A stretch of DNA of 64,000 nucleotides from Indolivaga macrotermitis (GCF_900128985.1 NZ_FQUC01000016.1:1-64000), one strand, 5' to 3'; positions 16,404 to 25,408 are shown, counted from the first letter of the stretch. Made by a program: numbers and translations. The notes: generated by a model from the letters alone, not told the origin.

Positions 16404-17219
16404 TCAGGCAACGGGTTTCAGGCGGATATACTGGTCGAGTCCCGAGTAGTTGCCGTTGGCTTCCCAATAGTCGCGGCTGTTGACAACGGGTATGTATAGG
16501 TAATTGTCTTTACTCCAATATATTGTGTCAATAGAGCTGACCGGTATCCACGATTTTACATACATGCCTATCAGGGGGTCGATGTACCGGCGGTCGGTTA
16601 CCTGATAGAGGTCAATATATGCCGCCCCTTCGAACGAATCGATATCGATGCTTACAATAAATTGCTGGTCTACCGATAGGTACGGAAAGTTGGAAAACCG
16701 TTGTTTGGTTTGTCCGGTTTGTTTATCAACGAAAAAATAATCCCAGTCTTCCCAATAGATTCCCGATAGCAGATATACATTCAGGGTAGACACATCGCCC
16801 ACGAAGTTGAATTCTTTATGCTTCTCATTTCCGCTGATATTGTCGGTAAATGTAATCGAACCATTTGTGCAAGGCAGTTTAAGTTCGCCGTTTACTTTGC
16901 GGAAGGTTGTAGAGTCTCCCGAAATGAAACTAACGGCAAGCTGTTTATTTTTAAGGAAAGTGGCTTTGTCGATTAACTCTATTACGAAATAATCCTGAAG
17001 CTGGTTTCCTCCGTCATAATCGGTGTAAAGATCGGTGGGCGAAAGGTCGTGACGTGCAATGACTTGCAAAGCGGCACCGGTGTCCTGCGGCACCGAGTCT
17101 GTAGCTATTTGTATCTCGGTTTCTGCCGGTGAACTTTGTGTACGTGTTGATTCATTCGGATCATTCTTACAAGCCGCCATAGTGATAACTACGGCAACTA
17201 CTAACACTCTATTTTTCAT
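16404..17219 (-). CDS. Lipoprotein, unknown function
   Basis: A 271-residue secreted lipoprotein. The signal segment (residues 1-15) ends in TMAACK, with the lipidated Cys near residue 17, then a Ser/Thr/Pro/Glu linker and an all-beta body with several aromatic-rich strands (YWEDWDYFFVD, YLSVDQQFIVSID). It has no catalytic motif that I recognise. It faces the tape-measure gene tail to tail and its composition resembles chromosomal genes rather than virion genes. The role is unknown; a surface or periplasmic binding protein is possible. Confidence 0.7.
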   Translation of the reverse strand: MKNRVLVVAVVITMAACKNDPNESTRTQSSPAETEIQIATDSVPQDTGAALQVIARHDLSPTDLYTDYDGGNQLQDYFVIELIDKATFLKNKQLAVSFISGDSTTFRKVNGELKLPCTNGSITFTDNISGNEKHKEFNFVGDVSTLNVYLLSGIYWEDWDYFFVDKQTGQTKQRFSNFPYLSVDQQFIVSIDIDSFEGAAYIDLYQVTDRRYIDPLIGMYVKSWIPVSSIDTIYWSKDNYLYIPVVNSRDYWEANGNYSGLDQYIRLKPVA

Positions 17220-17544
17220 ACCAAATTCAGCAAATCAATGCATTAAAATTTCTGACCCATACTTTTTTAACCTAAAAAACCTTTAAGGTCTCAGACCTTT
17301 TTGGAGGCTTTGTAAGTAAAATAACGATAACCGGTTATACCTCAAGATGTACGATTAAATACTTGTTGTTACTTATTTATAGCGTAAAGTCTATTCCGAT
17401 TACATTTTATTTATACTAAGAAAAACAAAACAAAGATAGTTATGTTCAGCTTATTTTTTATTAATTTCCAGTAAATATTTTTTGAAGAAAAAATACCTTT
17501 TTTATCATATTTTAAGAAAGTTGTTTGTGTAACGAGATTTCGGG
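17220..17544. other. Non-coding AT-rich gap
   Basis: 325 bases without a supportable gene. The only structure seen is a tight inverted repeat AAGGTCT/AGACCTT at 17285-17299 followed by TTGG, possibly a weak terminator. The rest is low-complexity AT-rich sequence, presumably the promoter region of the gene at 16404-17219. Confidence 0.5.
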
Positions 17545-18189
17545 TCAGTCTATGTATCCTTTTACAGTTAGTGCATTGGTGATCACGCGGTCTATCTGAT
17601 TGCTTAACAGGCTGTCGAGGGTGAATTTTTCGGCAGATCCGTTGAACATGGCAGGTAATATTTTTTTCAGAACCAGTTCTTTGTTATCCGGAGCGAAAAG
17701 CATTTTACCGAAGTTTCCGGCCTTACTGAAATAGAGGAAAGCCATTTCGTCGCTGTTCGGAAAACTGATACCAAAGAAATAATAAAATCCATTGAGCGAT
17801 TTAAGCATGCCCGATGGTATTTCGCTTGCAAATGAGGAGTTCCCTGTTTTTTCGAGCATTTGCTGAAGGTTTGGGAAAACCGCTTGTTCATATCCTCCGA
17901 AAATATCGATCAATCCCTCGCCTATACTGAATCCTCCATGTCTGCAAAGCATATCGGTTAAACTGCCCGGCACGTTTATTCCTGTCCTGATCTCGAAATC
18001 GGCAATGAGGGCAGGGGAGACCGTCTCTTGTATGTTGAGGTCATACGATCTATTGTCCCGGAAGTGATATGAGTAATCTTTCGTATCGAAATATTCCTGC
18101 ATTTCGGTTTCAAGGAATAGGGTGTATCGTTCGAGTGCAGCTCTCCATGTTTCGTTTTTGGGAGCTAATAATGTTCTGTAATGTTTCAT
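17545..18189 (-). CDS. SUKH (SMI1/KNR4)-like protein
   Basis: A 214-residue cytoplasmic protein. The middle shows the SMI1/KNR4 pattern: VSPALIADFEIRTGINVPGS, then LTDMLCRHGGFSIG (family pattern L-P-x-x-Y-x-x-F-L-x-x-x-N-G-G), and later the FYYFFGISFPNSDEMAFLYF and aromatic strand pair. SUKH proteins frequently act as immunity proteins against secreted nuclease or deaminase toxins, and sometimes as internal regulators. No toxin is visible next to it, so an orphan immunity or housekeeping role is open. Assigned by pattern only. Confidence 0.55.
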   Translation of the reverse strand: MKHYRTLLAPKNETWRAALERYTLFLETEMQEYFDTKDYSYHFRDNRSYDLNIQETVSPALIADFEIRTGINVPGSLTDMLCRHGGFSIGEGLIDIFGGYEQAVFPNLQQMLEKTGNSSFASEIPSGMLKSLNGFYYFFGISFPNSDEMAFLYFSKAGNFGKMLFAPDNKELVLKKILPAMFNGSAEKFTLDSLLSNQIDRVITNALTVKGYID

Positions 18190-18230
18190 AGAACGGGTGA
18201 TTTCTATATCCGGGCGAAAGATAGCTAAAT

Positions 18231-19076
18231 TTATTTGAATATCCAGCCTTTTTGTGTAGCTATCGTTTTGTCACACAGCGAGTCTCCGTTATTTCCTGCT
18301 AGAGTTACCGTGTGTTCTGTTCCTGTAACTTGTGGCAATGCAGCGAATAAGGTGTTTAATGCTGCGGCATTCAGCGACAGGTTATTAGTTAAGACAACTG
18401 TTTCAAGAACCGGATTGTTTCCTATGTTGATGGTTTCGCAATTTGAAGCGGTTACTGTGATATTTTTTAATAAAACGTTTGCACTCAGGTCTATTGTAGA
18501 GGAGCTGAGTTTTCCTGTGATATTCAGGGTTTCTAGCTTAGTGAGATTTTCTAATCCGGTAACAGATTGTGTTCCTTCGTTATAACCACAGTATAAAGCT
18601 ATGAGAGTTGTACATTCTGATAAGTCTACAGTGGTGATGGGCTGACCTGTAAACCGAAGGTCTTCCAGATTCCGGCAATCGGTCAGTATAAGTTCCGATA
18701 TGGAGTTATACCGATTTTTGGATGAAGCATTATCTGTTTTCGAAAGGTCTAATTTTACTAAGTTCAGGCTCTTGATATTAATATCGAATGTACCCTGACT
18801 GTTGTATATTTTACTGGTAGGTTTAATTGAATCGAGAAGATTATCGTTTCCAGTAAAAATATATTCGGTTGGCTTCGAATTATCTCCCCATTCTATATAC
18901 ATCTCTTTTGCCTGAAGACGATAGTAAAACTCGGCGTCCGTAGTTGTTGTACTCAATTTTAGCTGAATAGCTTCTGCCGCAGCATCGGGACGGCTCAGAT
19001 ACGAATAGTATCCTTCGTCGGTACTACAAGAATATAATAAGACAGAAGCTAAAATAAGAATATATAGAGTGCGCAT
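18231..19076 (-). CDS. Leucine-rich-repeat lipoprotein
   Basis: A 281-residue surface lipoprotein. The signal segment ends LLYSC (Cys near residue 17). A beta domain of about 90 residues with the turn EWGDNSKPTEYIF follows, and then irregular LRRs of about 20-22 residues (LNLVKLDLSKT, SISELILTDCRNLEDL, ITTVDLSECTTLIALYC, LTKLETLNITG, NPVLETVVLTNN) and a KGWIFK end. This BspA/internalin-like class of LRR protein is usually exposed on the cell surface and binds proteins. Ends 41 bases upstream of the SUKH-like gene start on the same strand; co-transcription is possible. Confidence 0.8.
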   Translation of the reverse strand: MRTLYILILASVLLYSCSTDEGYYSYLSRPDAAAEAIQLKLSTTTTDAEFYYRLQAKEMYIEWGDNSKPTEYIFTGNDNLLDSIKPTSKIYNSQGTFDINIKSLNLVKLDLSKTDNASSKNRYNSISELILTDCRNLEDLRFTGQPITTVDLSECTTLIALYCGYNEGTQSVTGLENLTKLETLNITGKLSSSTIDLSANVLLKNITVTASNCETINIGNNPVLETVVLTNNLSLNAAALNTLFAALPQVTGTEHTVTLAGNNGDSLCDKTIATQKGWIFK

Positions 19077-19193
19077 ATCAGAAACATTATTTTATAAACA
19101 AATTTACTGTTTCTTCATTTATTTTCAGATAATAAGGAAGTGTTTTTTTGACTTTAAGTTATATATTTGAATCATCAACACAATTCCGGAATT

Positions 19194-20180
19194 ATGAAAA
19201 AGATAACTTTACTTATTATATTAGCTTTATGCGTACTGAATATTCGGGCTCAACAAAGGGAACGTTTTAGCCTGCAGATACCCGCTGTGACACCTGTTGT
19301 CGAAAATAGCCTTTATAGTTCGGTCTCGTTATTGGATAGCAGGGTGAATAAGACGCAAAACCAGTTTATTATTGTTGAGCAGGCTTTTTCGATAGAATTA
19401 TCCTCTGTATTGAACTCTTTAATAACTACTTCTGCTCAAAACAGGGTTTTATTGTTTCAATTGCGTGACTTATCGTTCGAAGTCAATGGTAATAATGGAA
19501 TGTCACATATACGGGCTACGCTTTATGAATCGCTCAATGCCCAGTATTATTTTATCGGTACACTTGATACGAATGTCGAAATCAGGGATAGTAAGAATGT
19601 CTCAGCAGCATTACAAGAGGAGGTGTCGCGCGCTTTAATTTCGTTTATAGCCGGTAAGCTGACACAGCCTTATATTGATAATGTGCCATATACACTCGAA
19701 GATGTACGCCATATCGACTATACCGAAAAGAGTGCGTTACCGTTGTATAAAATGAGCCTTTATACTGATGGTGTATATTATACTTATGAAGGCTTTGCCG
19801 ATCAGCAACCGGCGATAACAAAAATGGAAGTAAAGTATAAGAAAAATGTTCCGGCAGAGATAAGGATAGAGAATAAGAGTGATGGCAAATTTAAGAAGAT
19901 AGATACAGAGAGTTTTTATGCCGTTGTGTTAGGCGGACAGGCATATATCTCATTCAATAAGAAAATGTGGCCTCTCTATATGGATAATGGAGATCTGTAT
20001 TTCGATGCCGAGCAGAATGTCTCCAGAGTCGGTTTTGCTCCAAGCTTTTCTATTGGAATAGGCAGCGGAGGTTATAGAGGCGGAGGGATAGGTTTAGGTG
20101 TCTATAACCAGTCAAGAAAACAGATAGTCACATATAAAATAGATCATCTCAGCGGAACTTTTATTCCTCTTAATCAATAA
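19194..20180 (+). CDS. Secreted protein, paralog of the 24044 gene
   Basis: A 328-residue protein with a cleavable signal peptide (to about residue 19, NIRAQ). The body shares an ordered set of segments with the 24044 protein: an N-terminal IP-x(4)-NSLY-x(6)-DSR block, a (L/V)FQLR strand, a Tyr-rich (Y)YxI central strand and a C-terminal (K/N)IDHL(S/T)G-x-FIP. Near the C-terminus it has a Gly-rich SIGIGSGGYRGGGIGLG segment that the paralog lacks. Start moved to ATG 19194 because it begins the signal peptide; a TATATTTG box lies at 19162-19169. Function unknown. It lies just left of phage module C. Confidence 0.75.
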   Translation: MKKITLLIILALCVLNIRAQQRERFSLQIPAVTPVVENSLYSSVSLLDSRVNKTQNQFIIVEQAFSIELSSVLNSLITTSAQNRVLLFQLRDLSFEVNGNNGMSHIRATLYESLNAQYYFIGTLDTNVEIRDSKNVSAALQEEVSRALISFIAGKLTQPYIDNVPYTLEDVRHIDYTEKSALPLYKMSLYTDGVYYTYEGFADQQPAITKMEVKYKKNVPAEIRIENKSDGKFKKIDTESFYAVVLGGQAYISFNKKMWPLYMDNGDLYFDAEQNVSRVGFAPSFSIGIGSGGYRGGGIGLGVYNQSRKQIVTYKIDHLSGTFIPLNQ

Positions 20181-20604
20181 AGTTCGAAAGGAGTGCCATG
20201 AGTACAACTACCAATATGCTGTAACCGAATATATTTCCCGCAAATTTATACGTGATAGAAGAAAACCCGGCTTTACTCTTTTCCTGAAAAAAGGGGTTTA
20301 TATCTATTTGTTTTTGCCATTGTTTCGATTGGCATTGGCTACATTCGTATTTATATTCCCTTTGTCTGTATATTCTGTTTCCTGACCTTATAGTCTTTTC
20401 GTTTCTTACTTTCCTTATTATTTTTAGAAATTCTGAATAGGGGTATCTATGTATAGTCTGGCATTTTTTACACTCGAATGTAACGGTCAGATTGTTTTTC
20501 TCTGCTACTTCAACCAATTTTTTCCTCCATCTGAAATACGAGTAAAGTATAAAAGCAATCCACGATCCAAAGACCAATATCTGTAATATCTTTATTATAA
20601 TCAT
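20170..20604 (-). CDS. Membrane protein with cysteine zinc-ribbon-like core
   Basis: A 144-residue protein with an N-terminal helix (about residues 3-24) and a C-terminal helix (about 119-141) flanking a cytoplasmic loop. The loop carries two CxxC knuckles (FECKKCQT and YECSQCQS) about 40 residues apart, a probable zinc-ribbon. Its 3' end overlaps the convergent 19194 gene by 11 bases. The next gene on the same strand (20624) ends 20 bases upstream, suggesting an operon. No family recognised. Confidence 0.65.
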   Translation of the reverse strand: MIIIKILQILVFGSWIAFILYSYFRWRKKLVEVAEKNNLTVTFECKKCQTIHRYPYSEFLKIIRKVRNEKTIRSGNRIYRQREYKYECSQCQSKQWQKQIDINPFFQEKSKAGFSSITYKFAGNIFGYSILVVVLMALLSNFID

Positions 20605-20623
20605 GTTGTTGATGAGGTTTTAA

Positions 20624-21103
20624 TTATTTATTCCTTCTGAAAATACCGACTAAAGAGATTATTATCCCCAAACATCCGGTTATAAGAAATCCGATAGCAT
20701 AAGTCAGAGATTTTGGCGAAGCTTTTTTGCCATTTTCATCGGCAATAGCAGACCATGGGTCTCTGGTATTAATTGCCGGATTATCGGTGTTGTAATATAC
20801 CCACACCGAATCTCGGCCTGTAAATGAATTTTTACAGGTAAACATTCCTTCATAGCGGACATTGTCTATATCGAACCTGTAACGATGTGTATATGAGTGA
20901 GAATAAATAGTTCCCGACATTTCAAATTCAGACCTCCTTTCTATTATTGCTGCTATTTTAGAATCCTTGTCTATCATCGATTGATATTGTTTTATCTTTT
21001 CAGGGGAGGGACCATTTATATGTCTGCTTACAATGATCAAGCCGATAATTGCCAGAATAACAGAAGTGATTAAAGTTTGAGTAGATCCCAGAAGTTTAAG
21101 CAT
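20624..21103 (-). CDS. DUF3592-like membrane protein
   Basis: A 159-residue protein with two terminal membrane helices (about residues 9-28 and 132-152) around an extracytoplasmic beta domain. That domain contains HSYTHRYRFDIDNVRYEG, then VWVYYNTDNPAINTRDP, which is the pattern of DUF3592 proteins (Y-x-Y-x-V-x-G..., VxVxYxPxxPxxs). The family is widespread, with unknown function. The ATG at 21103 was preferred to one 19 codons upstream because it starts next to the first helix. Likely co-transcribed with the 20170-20604 gene. Confidence 0.7.
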   Translation of the reverse strand: MLKLLGSTQTLITSVILAIIGLIIVSRHINGPSPEKIKQYQSMIDKDSKIAAIIERRSEFEMSGTIYSHSYTHRYRFDIDNVRYEGMFTCKNSFTGRDSVWVYYNTDNPAINTRDPWSAIADENGKKASPKSLTYAIGFLITGCLGIIISLVGIFRRNK

Positions 21104-21195
21104 GAATGAGATATAATAGTTGTTCGGGGGTAAAGCTATATATAATATTTTTTTTGGCAAAAAAGTATGTGGTTCGGGTCAAAAACCTTCAACTT

Positions 21196-21205
21196 TTTAT
21201 CTATA
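21196..21205 (+). promoter_or_regulatory. Phage-module motif TTTATCTATA (site 6)
   Basis: A perfect copy 21 bases before the ATG at 21227. Flanking CTTCAA (21188-21193, allowing for a one-base offset) and TTGAAG (downstream) put the motif inside a hairpin, as at site 4. Confidence 0.65.
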
Positions 21206-21226
21206 CCTAAAAATTGAAGTATTATT

Positions 21227-22360
21227 ATGGATATACCTATTTACAATTGCCTGATTAATGAGAGCCTCGAAGACGAAAGCGGTATCTATGCTATTTCGTT
21301 TGTCGAATCTCCTGCTAACGAAAGTGATTTTGTAACGTTGGCAAAACAGAAAGCCGGAGTGTTTCTGAATAAAGATACCCAAAAGCAGGTACTGACAGGT
21401 GTAGTACTTTGTCCTGACCAACTGATCTACCGGAACGATCCTGAACACGGAGCATATTACATCCGGTTTTCTGCCGATCAGATAGAAAAGATCGCACTAA
21501 AAATGATGCGTACCGGCATAGCCCTGCATAATACAACACATCAGCATCAGAGCCCTCTTGAAGGAAATTATCTCACAGAATTATGGATTGTAGAAGATAC
21601 GGGAAATGATAAATCCAGAGCATTGGGTTTCGATACCTTACCTAAAGGTACACTAATGTGCAGCTATAAGGTGGAAGACAAGTATTATTGGGATACTCAG
21701 GTGATGACAGGTAATGTCAAAGGTTTCTCTTTGGAGGGTTTTTTTATCCAACAGGCAGATTTAATAACAAACACAAATCAAAACAAACATGAGAAAATGA
21801 ATAGAAAAGCTAAAAAATCGGGGACACTATTGTCCCGAATCGCTCAATTCTTTTTAGACATTCAGACAGTCGAAAAGGCAGATTCCACTTCAAGCGGAAG
21901 TATATGTATAATCTTTACATTGGCCGATGGAAAAGAAATATATGTAGACAAAGATGGTTTTGCTACATTAGATGGAGAACAGGTTCCGGCAGGTGAGCAT
22001 CCTCTCTCAGATGGGAATATTCTGGTAATAGACGGAGAAGGTCAATTGGTGGAAACAAAAGAAGCATCGGTAAGTAATGTTGATCCGGAAAAGGTTACAG
22101 CACCTCAAACTCTGAAAAAAACAGGAGCGGAGTCAGTTGATATTCTGAAAGCTAAAATTGCGGATCTGGAGGCAAAATTGGCTGAACTTGCAGGGCTTGC
22201 CGAAGAAGCTAATACCGAAGTACAAAAGCTTCGCCAACATTCGCCGAGCGTTTCTCCCTTGACGGCAAATTCGTCTCAACGAAAATTTACCGAAATGAGG
22301 CGATACGAGCAAATGGCACAGGCATTGTCACTTTCGATCAAACACAAAATCAAAAAATAA
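21227..22360 (+). CDS. XkdF-type phage prohead protease with scaffold-like tail
   Basis: A 377-residue phage head protein. The first ~190 residues fit the XkdF-like putative protease domain: GIYAISFVESPANESDF at the start, then GVVLCPDQLIYRN, the HNTTHQH His cluster near residue 106, LTELWIVED, and LPKGTLMCSYKVED with VMTGNVKGFSLEGFF. The C-terminal ~170 residues are acidic, then coiled-coil (AKIADLEAKLAELAGLAEEA) and a basic end, as in protease-scaffold fusions that are removed during capsid maturation. It precedes the capsid gene by 44 bases. Confidence 0.82.
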   Translation: MDIPIYNCLINESLEDESGIYAISFVESPANESDFVTLAKQKAGVFLNKDTQKQVLTGVVLCPDQLIYRNDPEHGAYYIRFSADQIEKIALKMMRTGIALHNTTHQHQSPLEGNYLTELWIVEDTGNDKSRALGFDTLPKGTLMCSYKVEDKYYWDTQVMTGNVKGFSLEGFFIQQADLITNTNQNKHEKMNRKAKKSGTLLSRIAQFFLDIQTVEKADSTSSGSICIIFTLADGKEIYVDKDGFATLDGEQVPAGEHPLSDGNILVIDGEGQLVETKEASVSNVDPEKVTAPQTLKKTGAESVDILKAKIADLEAKLAELAGLAEEANTEVQKLRQHSPSVSPLTANSSQRKFTEMRRYEQMAQALSLSIKHKIKK

Positions 22361-22404
22361 GCATAAATCATCTAAATAACACAAACAAAAAATAAAACAT
22401 ACTT

Positions 22405-23337
22405 ATGGCAAACATGTATAATATTTCACCTTTAAGCTATCAACCTAGTACTAACATGGATTGGTTTACTAAGGCTCTATTCGGAGGACGCCTTATCGAG
22501 AACGGAAAGATAGATGTAATTACCGGAGTAAAGGAAAGCACTATGCTCAACCTGCTTAATTTCGAAAATACTTTGCTTCAACCTGATGGCAGAGACTGTG
22601 CATGGACTCCCGACCAGATCTTTAAATTGAGTGAGAAGGAAGTACAGATCAAAACATATAAAATCAATCTGGAACAGTGTATTGATGACCTTGAACGTAA
22701 GCGTATCAACATTATGTTGAAACCCGGAGCAAAAAACACCGAGTTACCCGAAGCTTTGGAAGAGGCGACTATGGCAATGCTGGCAGACGAACTGAGTGCC
22801 GAGATCGAAACCAAGATATTCACAGGCGACAGCGCAGTAAATCCGAATGATTTTGATGGAGCTGTTAAAGTATTAACAGCCAGTGCGAATGCAATTAAGG
22901 TTACCGGAGCAGTTCTTACCAAGGCGAACGTTATTGCGGAAGTAGAAAAGGTGTATACAGCTATCCCCGAAGATGTATTGGCAAAAGGCTTAGAGAACGG
23001 AACAATAAAAATCTATGTCGCATACGAAACCTTACAGCGCCTGAAAATGGCTTTGGCTTCGGTTAGTAATCAGGTTATTGCTACTGCTTTCACTGTAGAA
23101 ACTGATAGCCTGCATTATCTGGGAGTCGAAATTGTTCCGGTGAAAGGCTTGAATAATCAGACGATGATTGCAGTTGATATTTCTAACTTCTTACTGGCTA
23201 CAGATTTGTTGAGTGATACCGAAGAGATTCGTATCGGACAGTTCCCTGCACCACATGACAGTAAGATATTTATCGACGGGCGCTTACGCTTAGGCTTTGT
23301 TATTCCGTTTGAGGATGAAGTTGTTTTCTACAATTAA
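22405..23337 (+). CDS. Phage major capsid protein
   Basis: A 310-residue protein with the features of an HK97-fold capsid protein without a delta domain. It has an N-terminal arm, a long helix near residues 108-135 (LPEALEEATMAMLADELSAEIETKIFTGD), an A-domain-like region with IKIYVAYETLQRLKMALAS, and a C-terminal FIDGRLRLGFVIPFEDEVVF strand pair typical of Bacteroidetes phage capsids. It is positioned directly after the prohead protease/scaffold gene, as expected, and 45 bases before the next virion gene. The full-length frame is intact. Confidence 0.8.
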   Translation: MANMYNISPLSYQPSTNMDWFTKALFGGRLIENGKIDVITGVKESTMLNLLNFENTLLQPDGRDCAWTPDQIFKLSEKEVQIKTYKINLEQCIDDLERKRINIMLKPGAKNTELPEALEEATMAMLADELSAEIETKIFTGDSAVNPNDFDGAVKVLTASANAIKVTGAVLTKANVIAEVEKVYTAIPEDVLAKGLENGTIKIYVAYETLQRLKMALASVSNQVIATAFTVETDSLHYLGVEIVPVKGLNNQTMIAVDISNFLLATDLLSDTEEIRIGQFPAPHDSKIFIDGRLRLGFVIPFEDEVVFYN

Positions 23338-23382
23338 AACTTTCCATTTTATTTATTACAAACTTAAAAACTATAACACAAT

Positions 23383-23940
23383 ATGTCTTGTAAATTAACT
23401 GCTAATATACGTAAAGAAAACTGTCAGTATCAAGTTGCCGGAGTGAAGGCTGTTTATTTGATTAACTACGATGCAAATCCTACATTTACTTTCGAGAAAG
23501 CGCCTGACGGTTCGGATGATAATAAAATTATCAGCAAAATTGAACTTGCTTCCGGTGATTCTATCTATAAGGTAAATTTTGTGGAGGGTACCGCCTCGTG
23601 GTCTGATGAGCTTGCCGTAAATGGCAATGGTGGAAAATACCGAACTCATACCGTAAATTTCACAGTAAGTGAATACGATTATAATACAATGAATCAGGGC
23701 GATGCACTGAGTCTAGGTAAGTTTATGGCTATCGTAGTCGACAAGTCGGGTAGGGCCGTAGTGCTTGGACGTAACAATGGTTTGAGTGCCACTTCGTTCA
23801 ATTATGCTTCGGGTGCAGGTGATGCCGACGCTAATGGCTGGACTACAGTACTTGCCGGAACCGAAATAGAGATCGGTAAGCTGCTGAAAGACGAAAGTGT
23901 CATTACTCCTGTTGCTCCAGAAGTGGTAGTAACTCCGTAA
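23383..23940 (+). CDS. Phage tail-tube-like virion protein
   Basis: A 185-residue protein of mostly beta type: IYKVNFVEGTASWSDELAV, then RTHTVNFTVSEYDYN, then FMAIVVDKSGRAVVLGRNNGL, and a flexible Val/Thr/Pro-rich C-terminus (ITPVAPEVVVTP). The VVDKSGRAVVLGRNNGL strand-turn-strand with a following Gly/Asp loop is the pattern seen in tail-tube proteins of Bacteroidetes siphophages. A head decoration protein is the alternative, given its place after the capsid gene. It is last in module C, followed by a strong terminator. Confidence 0.6.
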   Translation: MSCKLTANIRKENCQYQVAGVKAVYLINYDANPTFTFEKAPDGSDDNKIISKIELASGDSIYKVNFVEGTASWSDELAVNGNGGKYRTHTVNFTVSEYDYNTMNQGDALSLGKFMAIVVDKSGRAVVLGRNNGLSATSFNYASGAGDADANGWTTVLAGTEIEIGKLLKDESVITPVAPEVVVTP

Positions 23941-23962
23941 GCGGAACAGTTATTATATAAAT

Positions 23963-23995
23963 TGAAAGAGTTACTTATTTTGAGTAACTCTTTCA
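23963..23995 (+). terminator. Terminator of module C
   Basis: TGAAAGAGTTACT (23963-23975) pairs perfectly with AGTAACTCTTTCA (23983-23995). Confidence 0.8.
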
Positions 23996-23997
23996 TC

Positions 23998-24027
23998 TTT
24001 GTAATTAGCCGTATATCGCTATCTTTG
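23998..24027 (+). promoter_or_regulatory. Promoter (TTTG, 18 bp, TATCTTTG) of the 24044 gene
   Basis: TTTG at 23998-24001 and TATCTTTG at 24020-24027 match the Bacteroidetes consensus with an 18-base spacer. The -33 box lies directly after the module C terminator. Confidence 0.65.
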
Positions 24028-24043
24028 TTCTTGTATTTATTCT

Positions 24044-25150
24044 ATGAAAAGTTCTATGAAGATTTTGTTTTTTATCCCGTTGCATTTTATTTTTACTCTA
24101 GTTACTTTGGCTCAACCCAAAGCTTTCTCTATTGATATTCCTGAAAATTATACTAAAAAGACCAATTCACTTTACGCACAGATTGAGTATATTGATAGCC
24201 GGACATTTAATGAATATTTGGGATTTACGAGAGATGGCTTCGGAAATGAAAATTATCGATTTATGGTAGAAAATCCTTCTTTTGACATCCAATTGAAGAA
24301 TATCATGAAATCAATAATTTCAGATGATAAATCAGGTAAAAGAACCTTAGTCTTTCAGCTACGGCGATTGTATTTTAGTGAATTGAATAATAGAAAGCTG
24401 AATGAACCCAGAGGCTTTTGTCATCTTCGCTTCAACTTGTACGAAAATAAAGATGGACGGTATTATCCCATAAATAGTGTTGACACGATTGTGAAAATCA
24501 AAAGCTTAGATCCGACTAAGAATCTTCTGTCCGTTACATCATCTTTAATTTTTAGTCATATCGATAAAAGTATGAATACAGAATCCGATACAACACTCTT
24601 TTACTCGAAAACTGATATTGATAATATTGCTTTATTTGAAAAATCTTCTATTAATTTATATAAAGCAGGTAAACTCAAGGATGGGATTTATAGAAATTTT
24701 GCAGAGTTTGCCAATCAAGAACCAGTTGGATGTATCTTTGCAAATATCCGGAAGGATAAAGATTTAATCCTTTCTTTTAATGCAACTGATATTAATTCGG
24801 GAAAAGAAATCAGGACAGATAAAACAGAGATATATGCAATAGTTGTTGATGGTGTTCCGTATATTGCGAATTATGAATGCTATAATCCTTTATTTAAAAA
24901 GGATGGCGAATGGCAATTTGTAAATAATTATACTGTTGACAGATGTGATTTCTATGAGACATGGGGAGTGGTAATTAAGAATATGAAAAGGAAAAAACAA
25001 TCTAAATTTAGAGAAGCCTTTTCATTAAATATGGAATCTGAACTATCTGAATTGAATTTAGATGATCCTATCCCTATGAATATAGACCATCTTACAGGGG
25101 AATTTATTCCTGTTCCGGAAAATGCAAGCGTTTACCATTATTTTAAATAA
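24044..25150 (+). CDS. Secreted protein, paralog of the 19194 gene
   Basis: A 368-residue protein with a signal peptide ending near TLAQP (about residue 24). It shares with the 19194 protein, in the same order, the IP-x-NSLY-x-IDSR opening, LVFQLRRLYF, a HLRFNLYE-type strand, the YY-x-I strand, a LYKAGKLKDGIY segment and the closing NIDHLTGEFIP. It is more AT-rich than its surroundings and lacks the Gly-rich insertion of the paralog. Phage module C (21227-23940) and two minus-strand membrane genes lie between the paralogs. Function unknown. A second ATG (24056) is possible. Confidence 0.75.
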   Translation: MKSSMKILFFIPLHFIFTLVTLAQPKAFSIDIPENYTKKTNSLYAQIEYIDSRTFNEYLGFTRDGFGNENYRFMVENPSFDIQLKNIMKSIISDDKSGKRTLVFQLRRLYFSELNNRKLNEPRGFCHLRFNLYENKDGRYYPINSVDTIVKIKSLDPTKNLLSVTSSLIFSHIDKSMNTESDTTLFYSKTDIDNIALFEKSSINLYKAGKLKDGIYRNFAEFANQEPVGCIFANIRKDKDLILSFNATDINSGKEIRTDKTEIYAIVVDGVPYIANYECYNPLFKKDGEWQFVNNYTVDRCDFYETWGVVIKNMKRKKQSKFREAFSLNMESELSELNLDDPIPMNIDHLTGEFIPVPENASVYHYFK

Positions 25151-25165
25151 TAAAATATCAATCAC

Positions 25166-25387
25166 ATGAAATTACCCAAATTTTTAATTGCTGATAATGA
25201 CGATTATCCCGAAAATACGTATGTAGTACATACCGAAAAACCACGCTTTATTCTGGATGTAGATTCGGAGGAATACGAAATTTTGGATGGTTCGGACGAA
25301 AATGACCAGGCTCTTGATAGCTTAATCGAGCAGGCTTTTGTTTTCTATGAAAACGAACTGGACAGATATGACGATGAGGAGGAATAA
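25166..25387 (+). CDS. Small acidic protein
   Basis: A 73-residue soluble, strongly acidic protein (about one third D/E; ends DRYDDEEE). It contains PKFLIADNDDYPENTYVVHTE followed by PRFILDVDSEEYEILD. Similar small acidic proteins that start with a phrase of this kind recur in Bacteroidales genomes and have no known function. It begins 15 bases after the 24044 gene and is followed by a terminator, so it probably shares that transcript. Confidence 0.75.
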   Translation: MKLPKFLIADNDDYPENTYVVHTEKPRFILDVDSEEYEILDGSDENDQALDSLIEQAFVFYENELDRYDDEEE

Positions 25388-25408
25388 AAAAATATTTCTG
25401 TAAAATAA

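Noticed and set aside
16404-21103. Calling the whole 6.3-34.2 kb block one continuous prophage
   Set aside because: Genes here have signal peptides, lipoproteins and cell-type families with ordinary promoters, and there are no integration or packaging genes; modules are reported separately.
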